The notes: generated from the letters alone by a model not told the origin. Counted from the stretch's first letter, positions 1 to 9,071 are shown. The stretch: 64,000 nucleotides of DNA from an uncultured Vibrio sp. (GCA_947504195.1 CANNGN010000002.1:372001-436000); one strand, 5' to 3'. Made by a program: numbers and translations.

Positions 1-771
1 TTGGTTAAAGTGGATGACTTAAAAGTATGGTTTCCTATTAAAGGTGGTCTATTTAAGAAAACAGTCGGCCACATCAAAGCCGTGACTGATATGGCGTTTG
101 ACTTAAGATCAGGACACTCGATTGGTTTAGTGGGAGAGAGTGGTTCGGGAAAATCGACCACGGGAATGGCTCTGTTAAAGTTAGTTAACTCTCAAGGTTC
201 CATTCAATATCAAGGTACCGAACTTCAAGGTTTAGATCGCCGGGCCATGCTGCCATTTCGTAGTCGCATGCAAGTTGTGTTTCAAGACCCTTTTTCGGCA
301 CTTAACCCTCGAATGTCAGTTGCGCAAGTGATTGGAGAAGGAATGCGGGTTCACACAGAACTGAGTGACGATGACATTGATCGGCGGATTTGCGAAGTTA
401 TGCGAGAAGTTGATCTTGACCCCGAAACGCGTCACCGCTATCCCAATGAGTTTTCAGGAGGGCAGCGCCAGAGAATTGCGATTGCCAGAGCGTTAGTGCT
501 GCAACCCGAGTTTATCTTACTCGATGAACCAACGTCCTCTCTCGATCGAACGGTTCAAGCTCAAGTTCTTGATTTACTTAAGGAGTTGCAGAAAAAGTAT
601 GGGTTGACTTATCTGTTTATTAGCCACGATCTTAACGTTGTAAAATCACTTTGTCATTTTACGATAGTGATGAAACAAGGTGTGATTATTGAGCAAGGTG
701 AAACCCAACAGCTATTTTCTTCGCCACAGCAAGAGTACACGCAGCAACTCGTGGCATTGTCGACGTTTTAA
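1..771 (+). CDS. yejF: ABC transporter ATPase, YejF-like C-terminal half (5' end outside window)
   Basis: This is a nucleotide-binding domain of the peptide/microcin-type importer family. It powers uptake of oligopeptides through an inner-membrane permease. Walker A GESGSGKS is at residues 45-52, a Q-loop Gln near 95, the signature SGGQR at 152-156 and Walker B FILLDEP at 171-177. The reading frame begins at base 1 with TTG and no ribosome site can be seen, so the true start lies upstream. The start of the fragment (KVWFPIKGG) and the tail (QQEYTQQLVALS) resemble the second ATPase domain of the roughly 530-residue YejF. OppF or DppF are alternatives. A hairpin terminator follows. Confidence 0.75.
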   Translation: MVKVDDLKVWFPIKGGLFKKTVGHIKAVTDMAFDLRSGHSIGLVGESGSGKSTTGMALLKLVNSQGSIQYQGTELQGLDRRAMLPFRSRMQVVFQDPFSALNPRMSVAQVIGEGMRVHTELSDDDIDRRICEVMREVDLDPETRHRYPNEFSGGQRQRIAIARALVLQPEFILLDEPTSSLDRTVQAQVLDLLKELQKKYGLTYLFISHDLNVVKSLCHFTIVMKQGVIIEQGETQQLFSSPQQEYTQQLVALSTF

Positions 772-779
772 CAAGCGCA

Positions 780-821
780 ATCAGTGAGAGAGTGAAATGT
801 GGGTCTCTCTCACTGATATTT
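780..821. terminator. Bidirectional hairpin between convergent genes
   Basis: A 13-bp perfect inverted repeat (780-792 with 805-817, arm ATCAGTGAGAGAG) has a 12-base loop and is followed by T-rich sequence. It lies between the convergent yejF-like and TetR genes and can serve both. Confidence 0.8.
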
Positions 822-1403
822 CTATTTAGATGATTTTATCAACTCAATAAATGCATTGTTTGAAGCTTCTACATCTTGGTAGCGCTCAGCTTTTGTCATA
901 ACGCGGATGCCTTGCATTTGCACCAATATTGCTTTGGCGATTGCTCTCGGCTCTACCTTATCCGTGATTAAGTTCTCTTCTTGAGCACGTTTTATCGCCG
1001 AATATGCCGCTTCTTCGATGGACGCTAATATGTGGTCACAGGTTTTGCGAATATCTTCACTTTCATTAATGTTATCAAACAAACCATTGAGAATATAATA
1101 CCCAAAGCTAGAGCTCGATTGACGCTCAGTAAAGTTGTTTAGAAAGAACTCTACCTCAGGCCAAGAGGCGGAGTCGCTACACAATTCTCTATATGCAGGC
1201 CAAGAGATCTTTTTAAAATAGTAAATTAGTGATTCAAAATAAAGTGTTTGTTTATCACCATAACTATCATAAAGAATAAATCGATTTATTTGTAACTTCG
1301 CGACTAAATCAGCGACAGAGGTATTTTCAAATCCTTTTTCCCAAAAAACTTCCATTGCAAGTTTTAGTTTTTCTTCCCTGTTAAAACTGCGGGCTCTTGC
1401 CAT
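822..1403 (-). CDS. TetR/AcrR family transcriptional regulator
   Basis: This is a 193-residue one-component repressor. The N-terminal helix-turn-helix covers about residues 10-56, with the family pattern of a growing helix (AMEVFWEKGFENTSV) followed by a recognition-helix region ending in LYDSYGDKQTLY. The C-terminal ligand-binding half is variable, so the effector cannot be named. ATG at 1403 has AAAAGGAA just upstream. The gene stands alone, convergent with the transporter gene and divergent from the S4 protein gene. Its target may be itself or either neighbour. Confidence 0.85.
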   Translation of the reverse strand: MARARSFNREEKLKLAMEVFWEKGFENTSVADLVAKLQINRFILYDSYGDKQTLYFESLIYYFKKISWPAYRELCSDSASWPEVEFFLNNFTERQSSSSFGYYILNGLFDNINESEDIRKTCDHILASIEEAAYSAIKRAQEENLITDKVEPRAIAKAILVQMQGIRVMTKAERYQDVEASNNAFIELIKSSK

Positions 1404-1702
1404 TTTTCCTTTTCACTCACATATAGTTATTAAGTAGGTATCTCATAAACGATACATTGTATTCTAAGTTAGCACGTCTATAAAGTCTTCTAAATAGTAA
1501 AGCAGTAAACCATATCGCCAATTGATGAGAATGCCTCGTTTAATAGTTAGAAGATTTTCCATTTGAAAAGTAAGTGATAATGGGTGCATACAAGTTGCTA
1601 TTATACGCGATAACATTGGAAATAACGTGACTCACCCATTCAAAATCGCTACCCTCAAATCAATATTTTAGTTGCGTTATATGACAGACAGTAGGAATGA
1701 GA

Positions 1703-2143
1703 ATGAGTTCAGATCAAGAAGAAATTGAAGTAGAAGCCATTGGTATTGAGGTCGATTCGCAACCCATTGAACTGTATAAAGTCTTAAAAATAGCGAATGC
1801 CGTTAGTGGCGGTGGAGAAGCTAAATATGCAATTTCAGAAGGATATGTTGCCGTTAATGGTGAATTAGAAATCCGTAAGCGTCGAAAATTATTCGATGGT
1901 GATTTGATAGAATTTAACCAAGAGTACTATTTGGTGATTTGTGATCAGCCCGTCGATAATACACCTAAGGAAAAGGTGCCAAGTACCCCGCGAAAGAGCG
2001 CTCCAGTAAAAAATAGTAAGAAAGCAAAAAAGGCGTCGGCTTCAAAAAGTGACACGACGAATAAAAAAAGAAACCCTAAAGAGCAGGTAATGATTGAAGC
2101 CGCGACAGACGGTGGTCGATCGCGACTTCGGTTTGGTGAATAG
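1703..2143 (+). CDS. S4-domain RNA-binding protein (YbcJ-like) with basic tail
   Basis: This is a small RNA-binding protein. The S4 fold covers about residues 20-75 (ELYKVLKIANAVSGGGEAK, then VAVNGELEIRKRRKL), as in the YbcJ/RlbA group that binds structured RNA. YbcJ is about 70 residues. This protein adds a roughly 60-residue tail rich in Lys, Ser and Pro, likely disordered and RNA-contacting. ATG 1703 is preferred over the in-frame ATG 1697 because AGGA at 1693-1696 is 6 bases from 1703 but touches 1697. It is a single gene with no obvious operon partner. Ribosome or tRNA involvement is inference only. Confidence 0.8.
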   Translation: MSSDQEEIEVEAIGIEVDSQPIELYKVLKIANAVSGGGEAKYAISEGYVAVNGELEIRKRRKLFDGDLIEFNQEYYLVICDQPVDNTPKEKVPSTPRKSAPVKNSKKAKKASASKSDTTNKKRNPKEQVMIEAATDGGRSRLRFGE

Positions 2144-2264
2144 CCTTAATCATTGATAAGTGTATATAGATAACTTGCTAAAATGAATATAGTTTTTTTG
2201 CAAACGCTAGATATTCAGCTAAACTAAAATTATTTTGAACTCTACTTAAAATGGCGTACTAAAC

Positions 2265-3239
2265 ATGCATGTAGTGATATGTGATGATTCTGCTCTTGCT
2301 CGAAAATCGTTACATCGTACGATCAGTGCTGTATTCGAATTTGATGTCGTTTTTTGTGAAAACGGTCAGCAAGCGTTAGATCATCTCGCAGCACACCCTG
2401 TTGATATCCTTTTTCTCGACCTTACTATGCCTATCGTTGATGGCTTTGGCGTACTCCAAGCGCTACCTGTTAACGATTATCCGACTCAAGTTATCGTTGT
2501 TTCAGGCGATGTTCAGCAAGAAGCGAAAAATCGTTGTTTGGCATTAGGTGCAATCGATTTCATTGAAAAGCCATTTAATCGCGATGCTGTGTTTAATTTA
2601 TTGTCGCAAATTGGTGTTACGAAAAAGGGTGAGAAGGGCGCATCTGATGTGGTCACAGCAGATGAAGACGCCATAGATCCTCAAGTTAAGTTCAAAGAAT
2701 TGATTAACGTCGCTCTCGGACTTGCTGCAGCTATTGTTTCGGACAAAATAGGAATATTTATCGAGCTCCCTATTCCGACTGTCGGCGTTTTGGAGACGAG
2801 CGAACTCAATATGGCGATTACCGATGCTCTCCAACGAGAGAACCTACATGGTGTTGCTCAGCGGTTCGTTGGATCAGGTTTTCACGGTGAAGCACTTGTC
2901 TGCATGCGAGGTGAAGGGATTGATGGTATTGGCCGTTCTTTAGGGTTCTCTCCTGAACAAAGTAGTTTGAACGAAATTGTTTTAAACCTCTCAAACCTTT
3001 TGATTTCTACATTTCTTAATTCTTTATCAGATCAAATGGGAATCGACTTATCGCTACGCCAACCTGTCACGTTAAAAAATTCATATAGCGAAAGGTGTGT
3101 TGTTAAAGAGAGTAATGAAGCAGCGTTTGCTGTGGAGTTTACGTATTATGCTGAGAATACCGATTTTGAATGTGAAGTACTTCTTTTCTTTGATCAACAG
3201 TCTGTAGGTGCGATTAACTCTGTGATGGATACACTATGA
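2265..3239 (+). CDS. Response regulator with REC and CheC/CheX-like domain
   Basis: This is a 324-residue two-domain signalling protein. The receiver domain (1-125) has the acidic pocket DD at 7-8, phospho-acceptor D52 in LFLDLTMP, and a KPF lysine near 103. The C-terminal part (about 140-324) resembles the CheC/CheX/FliY phosphatase fold, including a helix ending in LLISTFLNSLSDQMG. At the place where CheC proteins carry ExxN, my alignment by eye reads NLSN, so the catalytic glutamate may be missing. The stop overlaps the ATG of the downstream GGDEF gene by 4 bases. The pair is probably co-translated and may couple a phospho-signal to c-di-GMP synthesis. Confidence 0.8.
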   Translation: MHVVICDDSALARKSLHRTISAVFEFDVVFCENGQQALDHLAAHPVDILFLDLTMPIVDGFGVLQALPVNDYPTQVIVVSGDVQQEAKNRCLALGAIDFIEKPFNRDAVFNLLSQIGVTKKGEKGASDVVTADEDAIDPQVKFKELINVALGLAAAIVSDKIGIFIELPIPTVGVLETSELNMAITDALQRENLHGVAQRFVGSGFHGEALVCMRGEGIDGIGRSLGFSPEQSSLNEIVLNLSNLLISTFLNSLSDQMGIDLSLRQPVTLKNSYSERCVVKESNEAAFAVEFTYYAENTDFECEVLLFFDQQSVGAINSVMDTL

Positions 3240-4207
3240 AGCAAGGTGAATTAACGGTTGGAATGAGCGAATTCCATTGGGCTATGCAAGTCATGGACAC
3301 GATCGATGTCGGACTTGTTGTTGTGGATCGTGAATACAATGTGTGCCTTTGGAACAGCTTTATGCAGGGTTATAGTGGTGTGCGTGCTGATAAGATCATG
3401 TCGAATAACCTGTTTTCTGTGATCGACGGTCTCCCGGAACAGTGGCTGAAATCCCAAATAGATAGCTGTGCTGAGTTGGGGAGCCGCAGCTTTTCAAATT
3501 GGGAAGACCGACCATTTATTTTCGAGTTTGTGAATTATTCTCCGATCTCAAATGGTATGGATGTGATGTACCAAAATTTGGTACTGACGCCATTGAAATC
3601 GTTAAATGGTGAAATTTCTCATGTTTGCCTAATGATCCAAGATGTTTCTGATATTGCGAAGAATAAGATAACACTACGTGAATCCAATGCGCATTTATCT
3701 GAAATCAGCCAACAAGATGGGTTAACCGGGTTATTTAACCGCTCATATTGGGAATCTCGATTTGCGGAAGAATATCAACGATCATCCATTACTGATCAGT
3801 GCTGTAGTGTGGTAGTTCTGGATATTGACCACTTTAAGAAAGTCAATGATAATTATGGTCATGCCGCAGGTGATGAAGTCATTCGTCAGACTGCCAAAGC
3901 GTTACTATTGACGGCCCGACGTACTGACGTATGTGGTCGATATGGTGGCGAAGAGTTCGTCGCACTGTTGCCTGATACAACCGCGGACCAAGCGAAGTAT
4001 TTTGCTGAGCGAATGAGAAAGCGAATTGAAGCCTTAATCGTTAAAACTGAGACAGGAGATATTAGTTTTACAATAAGTCTTGGTATTGCTCAGCTGAATA
4101 GTGATATTCTTAGCCACCTTGAATGGTTCGAGTGTGCTGACAAAGCTCTGTATTTCTCTAAAGAGCATGGTCGAAATCAATCAAGTACTTATCAAGAGGG
4201 CGTTTAA
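3236..4207 (+). CDS. PAS-GGDEF diguanylate cyclase
   Basis: This protein makes cyclic di-GMP from two GTP. It has a PAS sensor at about residues 12-140, a short linker and a GGDEF domain at about 155-315. The active-site GGEEF is at 237-241. RRTD at 228-231, five residues before it, is a complete inhibitory I-site, so product inhibition is expected. There is no transmembrane segment, so it is cytoplasmic. The ATG overlaps the stop of the REC/CheX-like gene (ATGA), making a two-gene unit. Input probably comes from the PAS ligand or from the overlapping regulator. Confidence 0.9.
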   Translation: MKQGELTVGMSEFHWAMQVMDTIDVGLVVVDREYNVCLWNSFMQGYSGVRADKIMSNNLFSVIDGLPEQWLKSQIDSCAELGSRSFSNWEDRPFIFEFVNYSPISNGMDVMYQNLVLTPLKSLNGEISHVCLMIQDVSDIAKNKITLRESNAHLSEISQQDGLTGLFNRSYWESRFAEEYQRSSITDQCCSVVVLDIDHFKKVNDNYGHAAGDEVIRQTAKALLLTARRTDVCGRYGGEEFVALLPDTTADQAKYFAERMRKRIEALIVKTETGDISFTISLGIAQLNSDILSHLEWFECADKALYFSKEHGRNQSSTYQEGV

Positions 4208-4338
4208 TCCTTTGGTTTAACTTAGCTTTTATATTTGTGTGATACGTATACTCATTAAAGTATAGACATGGCCGATTTATCGTTTCGTCAAACGCCGTGC
4301 CTCGATCACATCAAATAAATCGAATTACGGGAATTAAT

Positions 4339-4695
4339 ATGAGTTGGTATCTGTTGGTATTGAGTAAATACGCGGTATTCTCTGGTCGAGCAAGACGCCA
4401 AGAATATTGGATGTTCTTTCTCTTTAATCTGATATTCACAATCGCATTGGGTTTTGTTGACCGAATGTTTGGAACCGACGTCCTGAGCTTTGTCTACGGT
4501 GTATTTATCTTTATTCCTAATTTAGCTGTGTTAGTTCGTCGTTTACATGATACTGGGCGTTCAGGTTGGTGGGCTCTGTTATTATTGGTTCCCCTAATTG
4601 GTATATTGGTACTATTTATCTTTGCTATTCTTGATGGCCATACAAACGAAAATGAATATGGGCAAAACCCTAAGCACATTGCCCCTCGTTATTAA
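4339..4695 (+). CDS. DUF805 inner-membrane protein
   Basis: This 118-residue membrane protein has three to four hydrophobic segments and the DUF805 hallmarks: an aromatic N-terminus (MSWYLLVLSKYAVFSGRARR), an RRxEYW-like turn, and RRLHDTGRSGWWAL in the middle. The function of DUF805 is unknown. ATG 4339 is chosen over the upstream in-frame ATG 4297 because GGGA lies about 7 bases before it and DUF805 proteins begin at this point. It precedes the DUF4197 gene by 32 bases on the same strand. Confidence 0.85.
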   Translation: MSWYLLVLSKYAVFSGRARRQEYWMFFLFNLIFTIALGFVDRMFGTDVLSFVYGVFIFIPNLAVLVRRLHDTGRSGWWALLLLVPLIGILVLFIFAILDGHTNENEYGQNPKHIAPRY

Positions 4696-4727
4696 TTGTT
4701 TATCAGTTTTATTTATAGGAAGTTATT

Positions 4728-5552
4728 ATGAAAAAAGTCGCTATTGTCTCTTCACTACTTTTATGTTCAACCTTTAGTCATGGGTTTGATTTGAAGAGCG
4801 TTGCTGAAAGTGTTGTGAGTAAAGTGTCAGAATCATCAGACAGCACGTCAGAGAGTAGTGCGACTGATTCATCATCGTCATCAGATCTTAGTAATTCAAC
4901 GGTTTCCAGTGCGGTTAAAGAAGCGCTAACCCTCGGCGTTGATTATGCAGTAACCAGCTTAGGTGCTGATGATGGTTATTTAAATAATGATCTGGTGAAA
5001 ATTGCGTTACCTGAAAACTTACAGTCAGTTGAGTCTTTGATTCGCAAAGCCGGTGGTGATGAAATTGCTGATAATTTGATCAACTCAATGAACAGTGCAG
5101 CTACCAAAGCCGCGCCTGAAACCGCGTCTATTTTTGTCGATGCAATCAATAATATGAGCCTTGATGACGCAAAAGCGATTCTCAATGGTGGTGATAATGC
5201 GGCAACAGAATACTTCTCGGCGAATACTACCGATTCGTTGACATCGTTAGTATCTCCAATTATTCAAGAAACAATGGAAGAGAATAAAGTTGCTGAATAC
5301 TATGACACTTTCAATGATTACTATAAAGAATACGGTAGTGAACTGGTTGAGAGTGCGAATGTCTCTAGCTTAGCTAAGTCACTAGGTGTAGACAGTTATA
5401 TTCCTTCATCAAGCGATCAAAATTTAGATGAATATGTAACCGAGCAGGCGATTGATGGTTTGTTTACAATGATTGCTGAAAAAGAAGCATCGATTCGTCA
5501 AGATCCAATTGCTCAAACGACTTCACTATTACAAAGTGTTTTTGGTGATTAG
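4728..5552 (+). CDS. DUF4197 exported protein
   Basis: This is a 274-residue secreted or periplasmic protein of the DUF4197 family. A signal peptide (KKVAIVSSLLLCSTFSHG) is followed by a Ser/Asp/Glu-rich linker at about 28-58, then a helical domain with the family's NNDLVKIALPENL, DDAKAILNGGDNAATEYF and AIDGLFTMIAEKE motifs. No enzymatic residues are recognisable and the role is unknown. AGGAAG precedes ATG. A clear intrinsic terminator lies about 80 bases downstream. Confidence 0.85.
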   Translation: MKKVAIVSSLLLCSTFSHGFDLKSVAESVVSKVSESSDSTSESSATDSSSSSDLSNSTVSSAVKEALTLGVDYAVTSLGADDGYLNNDLVKIALPENLQSVESLIRKAGGDEIADNLINSMNSAATKAAPETASIFVDAINNMSLDDAKAILNGGDNAATEYFSANTTDSLTSLVSPIIQETMEENKVAEYYDTFNDYYKEYGSELVESANVSSLAKSLGVDSYIPSSSDQNLDEYVTEQAIDGLFTMIAEKEASIRQDPIAQTTSLLQSVFGD

Positions 5553-5872
5553 TTTCAGGTTTTTTTGTCACTAGGTGTTAAGCGATATTGCTTAGATGCA
5601 CTAGCTTAGACGTATTTATATTGCAATTTAAGAGCACTTATCTCATATGCAGGTAAGTGCTTTTTTAATGACTATTTAATGGATAATCGATGATGACGTT
5701 CTTGATAGGTGTGGTCTATATCGAAGTTATCGCCTTTTGTTTCAGCATTTGGTAGAACTGAAATTAAATAACTCAATTCAGCAATTTTGTTCAAGTTTTC
5801 TTATCTGTTCCTCATTATAATTATTTTATGGTAATCAACTGAACCGATTTATCTTGGAAAAGGAGAGGAGCG
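5553..5872. other. Intergenic region upstream of AraC gene
   Basis: About 320 bases. It holds the terminator at 5633-5666 and then AT-rich sequence that must carry the AraC-family promoter. No small ORF with a convincing ribosome site was seen. Confidence 0.5.
5633..5666 (+). terminator. Intrinsic terminator after DUF4197 gene
   Basis: An 8-bp stem (AGCACTTA / TAAGTGCT) with a 13-base loop is followed directly by six T. Confidence 0.85.
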
Positions 5873-6700
5873 ATGACGTCAAAGAATCAATTTCAGTTTG
5901 CTGCAAGTCGTCACCTCGCTGGAGTTACGGTTTTAGAAGCGAGCATGAGTGACTTTTCTTATGAGAAGCACGCTCATGAAGAGTATTCGCTAGGTGTTAC
6001 GCTTCAGGGAAGACAAGATTTCTTCGCTCAACGAGCTTTTCATAAGAGTTCGCCCGGTAAGGTGATTATCTTTAATCCTGAAGATGTACACGATGGACAC
6101 TCAGGAGGTGATGCGAATTTACACTATCAAATGTTGTATTTTCGTCCAGAAGAGATGCTGTGCCAATTTCGCGCACTCGGTGTGTCGAGTTCACATCCAT
6201 TAAGAGTAAAAGGGTCAGTCTTTGATGATCCATTGTTAAAGCATCAGATTTTGAATCTTTCGAATCTAATCAGTACTGAACAAACGTCAAAATTAGAGGA
6301 AGAAGCGAGTATATTTCAAATTGCCCAGTCATTAGTCAGACTTAATGGCAGTCTATCAGCTCCGATATTGGTGAGACGTAAAGATAAATTATTATTGAGA
6401 GCGAAGGAATATATTGCTGCCAATTTGAATAACGATATTAGCATTGATGATATTGCTAATGTTGCAAGCATGTCGAAGTTTCATTTTATACGCCTATTTC
6501 GATCCCAATTTGGTATCACACCTCATCAATATGTTCTTAATTGCCGAATTAACTTAGCCAAGAAAGCGCTCGATTCTGGTTTGTCTTCAGTCGAAGTCGC
6601 ACAACTGTGTGGATTTGCAGATAGCAGTCACTTAAATCGGCGATTTAAAAGCTATTTCGGTATGACACCCAAACAGTATCAACTGCAACTTACCCAATAA
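5873..6700 (+). CDS. AraC family regulator with cupin sensor domain
   Basis: This is a 275-residue transcription factor. The N-terminal cupin-type ligand domain (about 10-160) carries HAHEEYSLGVTLQG and the FNPEDVHDGHSG loop. The C-terminal double helix-turn-helix (about 175-273) carries IDDIANVASMSKFHFIRLF and the family signature ending in GMTPKQYQ. AGGAGAGGAG lies just before ATG. The LysE-type exporter gene starts 14 bases after the stop. This AraC-LysE pairing is common, and the regulator probably activates the exporter in response to an amino acid or related solute. Confidence 0.88.
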   Translation: MTSKNQFQFAASRHLAGVTVLEASMSDFSYEKHAHEEYSLGVTLQGRQDFFAQRAFHKSSPGKVIIFNPEDVHDGHSGGDANLHYQMLYFRPEEMLCQFRALGVSSSHPLRVKGSVFDDPLLKHQILNLSNLISTEQTSKLEEEASIFQIAQSLVRLNGSLSAPILVRRKDKLLLRAKEYIAANLNNDISIDDIANVASMSKFHFIRLFRSQFGITPHQYVLNCRINLAKKALDSGLSSVEVAQLCGFADSSHLNRRFKSYFGMTPKQYQLQLTQ

Positions 6701-6714
6701 AAAAGAGCCTTTTT

Positions 6715-7335
6715 ATGTTAGCCATATTCGCTTACGCATTTAGCGTAATGTACAGTCCTGGACCAATGAATTTACTTGGCCTTCATCTCGGTTTTCAAGG
6801 TAGAGCAAAAGCCAATATTGGATTTTACGTCGGTATTAGTACTGCAATGCTGATCTTATTTATTTCGATTGCATTTCTTGGGTCTCAGATTATTAGCAAG
6901 TCATTACTTCCATACATCAGTATTATTGGGTGCAGTTATATGTTGGTGATCGCTTGGAAAATATCGCAAGCCAAAGTGAATATGAAGGATCAGAAAGTAG
7001 AGCAGGGTGATCTTACATTTCGAGATGGCTTGGTGATGCATATTCTTAATCCTAAGGCATTTATTGCCACGCTACCCATCGCGACCATTCAGTTTCCTGC
7101 AATGGGCATCGTTGGCCCTCAGATTATCCTATGGTCTATCGTCCTTTCGGTATTCTCATTTGGGGCCCCAGCAGGTTACGCGTTGGTCGGTTCTATACTA
7201 GGGAAACGAGTCCAACGTCAGCAGTACTTTGCTTATTTCAACGCGCTGATGTCGATTCTACTCGTATACGCCGCAACCACGATTGCTTATCAACATGCTT
7301 ATTTGCCTTTGTTTGTTGATAGTAATCTTTTTTAG
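6715..7335 (+). CDS. LysE/RhtB family amino-acid exporter
   Basis: This 206-residue inner-membrane exporter has about six hydrophobic segments. The family motif SPGPMNLLGLHLGFQGR is near the N-terminus (about 14-30), and NPKAFIATLP lies in the second half. LysE/RhtB proteins export amino acids by proton exchange; the substrate cannot be read from sequence. It is co-directional with the AraC gene 14 bases upstream. Its stop overlaps the stop codon of the convergent reductase gene. Confidence 0.85.
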   Translation: MLAIFAYAFSVMYSPGPMNLLGLHLGFQGRAKANIGFYVGISTAMLILFISIAFLGSQIISKSLLPYISIIGCSYMLVIAWKISQAKVNMKDQKVEQGDLTFRDGLVMHILNPKAFIATLPIATIQFPAMGIVGPQIILWSIVLSVFSFGAPAGYALVGSILGKRVQRQQYFAYFNALMSILLVYAATTIAYQHAYLPLFVDSNLF

Positions 7336-8348
7336 ATTGCACCATGTTTAATGAGGCTTTGAGCCGTGGCCAGAATAGATTCACGCTCGGCTCTTGGCTG
7401 CCAGTTAAGTTTTTCTCTCGTTTTCGTATTGTCGACGTTATGTTTGTAGTTGAGATCTTCAACGACGGTTTTCAAAGCTGGATCAAAATAGGAAACCAGT
7501 CGAGCAACAGTGTTAGGTAATGCGTATTTTGGAATCTTATAATTTAGGTATTCAGAACGTAGCACCTCGGCAATATCACTCATCCACATGAAATCACCCG
7601 TTGCGAGGAAGCGCTCACCATTGGCAGCGTCTGAAGTCATTGCGAGGATATGAGCTTCTGCGACATCTCGAACATCTGAGATAGTAAACCCAAGTTTAGG
7701 GATCGCTGGGAGTGACTTATCCATTAGCTTTATGATGACTTCTGCAGACGTTCCGTAGTCAGACTCAAGAACAGGTCCTAGTATGATTCCTGGTAGCACC
7801 GTTGTTAGTTCTAGCCCTGATTGATTCGCGTAATCCCAAGCGGCGCGCTCAGCGAGTGTCTTGGATTTATAATAAGGGGTAACTCGTTTATTGTCTGGGT
7901 TGCTCCAACTCAGCTCGGTTTGAATATCTTGATCCTCACCATACAGCACCGTTGCGACAGAAGAGGTTAATACGACACGTTGAATTTGGTGCTTGTTTGC
8001 GGCTTTCAGCACTCGTAAAGTCCCATCAACCGCAGGCGTAATTAGCTCGTTTTCATCTTTGGGGACATAAGATAAAAATGGCGATGCACTGTGAATGACA
8101 TAGTCGGCTCCTACCATTGCTGAGTCCCATCCATCATCCACCATCAAGTCACATTCAACGAAACTCAGTGTTGCGTCAGAATTCGCAACATGACTATGAA
8201 TAATTTTCTTTATGTCAGCTGAACGGTCAAGTGAACGCAGTGTTCCTCGTACATTAAATCCACGATTGAGTAACTGAATTGCGATATGGCTGCCGAGAAA
8301 ACCGGTAATCCCCGTAACGACAACTGTTTTTGAGTTATTCGAGTTCAT
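7332..8348 (-). CDS. NAD(P)-dependent extended SDR (dihydroflavonol-reductase-like)
   Basis: This 338-residue Rossmann enzyme has the nucleotide motif TGITGFLGSHIA near residues 12-23, DYVIHSASP near 83, and the catalytic YYKSK (Tyr/Lys) around 160. This places it with dihydroflavonol 4-reductase/cinnamoyl-CoA-reductase-like enzymes that reduce small carbonyls. The substrate is unknown. It is transcribed away from a TetR gene across a long dyad, so derepression by a toxic aldehyde or ketone is plausible but unproven. The stop codon overlaps that of the LysE gene. Confidence 0.85.
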   Translation of the reverse strand: MNSNNSKTVVVTGITGFLGSHIAIQLLNRGFNVRGTLRSLDRSADIKKIIHSHVANSDATLSFVECDLMVDDGWDSAMVGADYVIHSASPFLSYVPKDENELITPAVDGTLRVLKAANKHQIQRVVLTSSVATVLYGEDQDIQTELSWSNPDNKRVTPYYKSKTLAERAAWDYANQSGLELTTVLPGIILGPVLESDYGTSAEVIIKLMDKSLPAIPKLGFTISDVRDVAEAHILAMTSDAANGERFLATGDFMWMSDIAEVLRSEYLNYKIPKYALPNTVARLVSYFDPALKTVVEDLNYKHNVDNTKTREKLNWQPRAERESILATAQSLIKHGAI

Positions 8349-8370
8349 AAATCATTTCCTTTTAGGTGAC

Positions 8371-8424
8371 ACAAATTACGTTTTTTGTCAGAAATGTTAT
8401 ACTGACAAAAAGTGTAATTTATGT
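8371..8424. promoter_or_regulatory. Long imperfect palindrome, probable TetR operator
   Basis: Left arm 8371-8391 (ACAAATTAC, then TTTTTTGTCAG) mirrors right arm 8402-8424 (CTGACAAAAA, then GTAATTT), centred near 8396. The core is TTTTTGTCAG-N10-CTGACAAAAA. It occupies the shared promoter region of the reductase and TetR genes. A possible -10 TATACT for the TetR gene lies inside it at 8398-8403. Confidence 0.75.
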
Positions 8425-8492
8425 CAAGATGTTATTTTTACACCTCTAACCGTGACACATGGCATGTGTTACTTAACCTAAGGGTTACCAAT

Positions 8493-9071
8493 ATGTTAGC
8501 CGACGATAGAAAATTTCAGATCATTGAAGCTGCCATTGATGTCTTTGGCACTTATGGCTATAAAAAAACGTCAATGAAAGACATCGCTGATGCGCTCGAT
8601 ATCTCTCGACCAGCGCTCTACCAATACTATAAAAACAAAGAATCAATTTTTCTTGCTTTGGTCGATCATATGTTGGAATTAGGAGAACAAGCGGCTATTC
8701 GTGGGTTTGGCCGCTCAGATGATCATTTTGATTGTTTGCTCCATGGTGTTCAGGAAATGGAGAGAGTTATATTTTCTCCAATTTTTAGCAAACCAAATGG
8801 TAAAGAGCTGTTTCTTTTATCGAAGAAAATGGCACCTAACTTGATGGAAGAGTTTGAAGAAAGATTTTTGGCTCATATTGTTTTGAACCTTGAAAAAGCT
8901 CAAGAAGAGCAATTGATTAACTTTAGGGCACTTGATATCGGTTCACGAGAAGTCGCTCAACTTTTATTACTCGGTATCGACGGAATTAAGAGAGCGAGTC
9001 ACTCACAAGACGAATTGGATCGTCAAACAGAATTATACATAACAATATTTTGGCGAGGGCTAAGATGTTAG
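8493..9071 (+). CDS. TetR family regulator
   Basis: This is a 192-residue repressor. The N-terminal HTH is classical: IIEAAIDVFGTYGYKKTSMKDIADALDISRP, then ALYQYYKNKESIF. The remainder is a helical effector domain. ATG 8493 is preferred (AAGGG about 9 bases upstream, normal TetR N-terminus). An in-frame ATG at 8421 has no ribosome site and falls inside the operator dyad. It is divergent from the SDR reductase gene, the likely target along with itself. Confidence 0.88.
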   Translation: MLADDRKFQIIEAAIDVFGTYGYKKTSMKDIADALDISRPALYQYYKNKESIFLALVDHMLELGEQAAIRGFGRSDDHFDCLLHGVQEMERVIFSPIFSKPNGKELFLLSKKMAPNLMEEFEERFLAHIVLNLEKAQEEQLINFRALDIGSREVAQLLLLGIDGIKRASHSQDELDRQTELYITIFWRGLRC

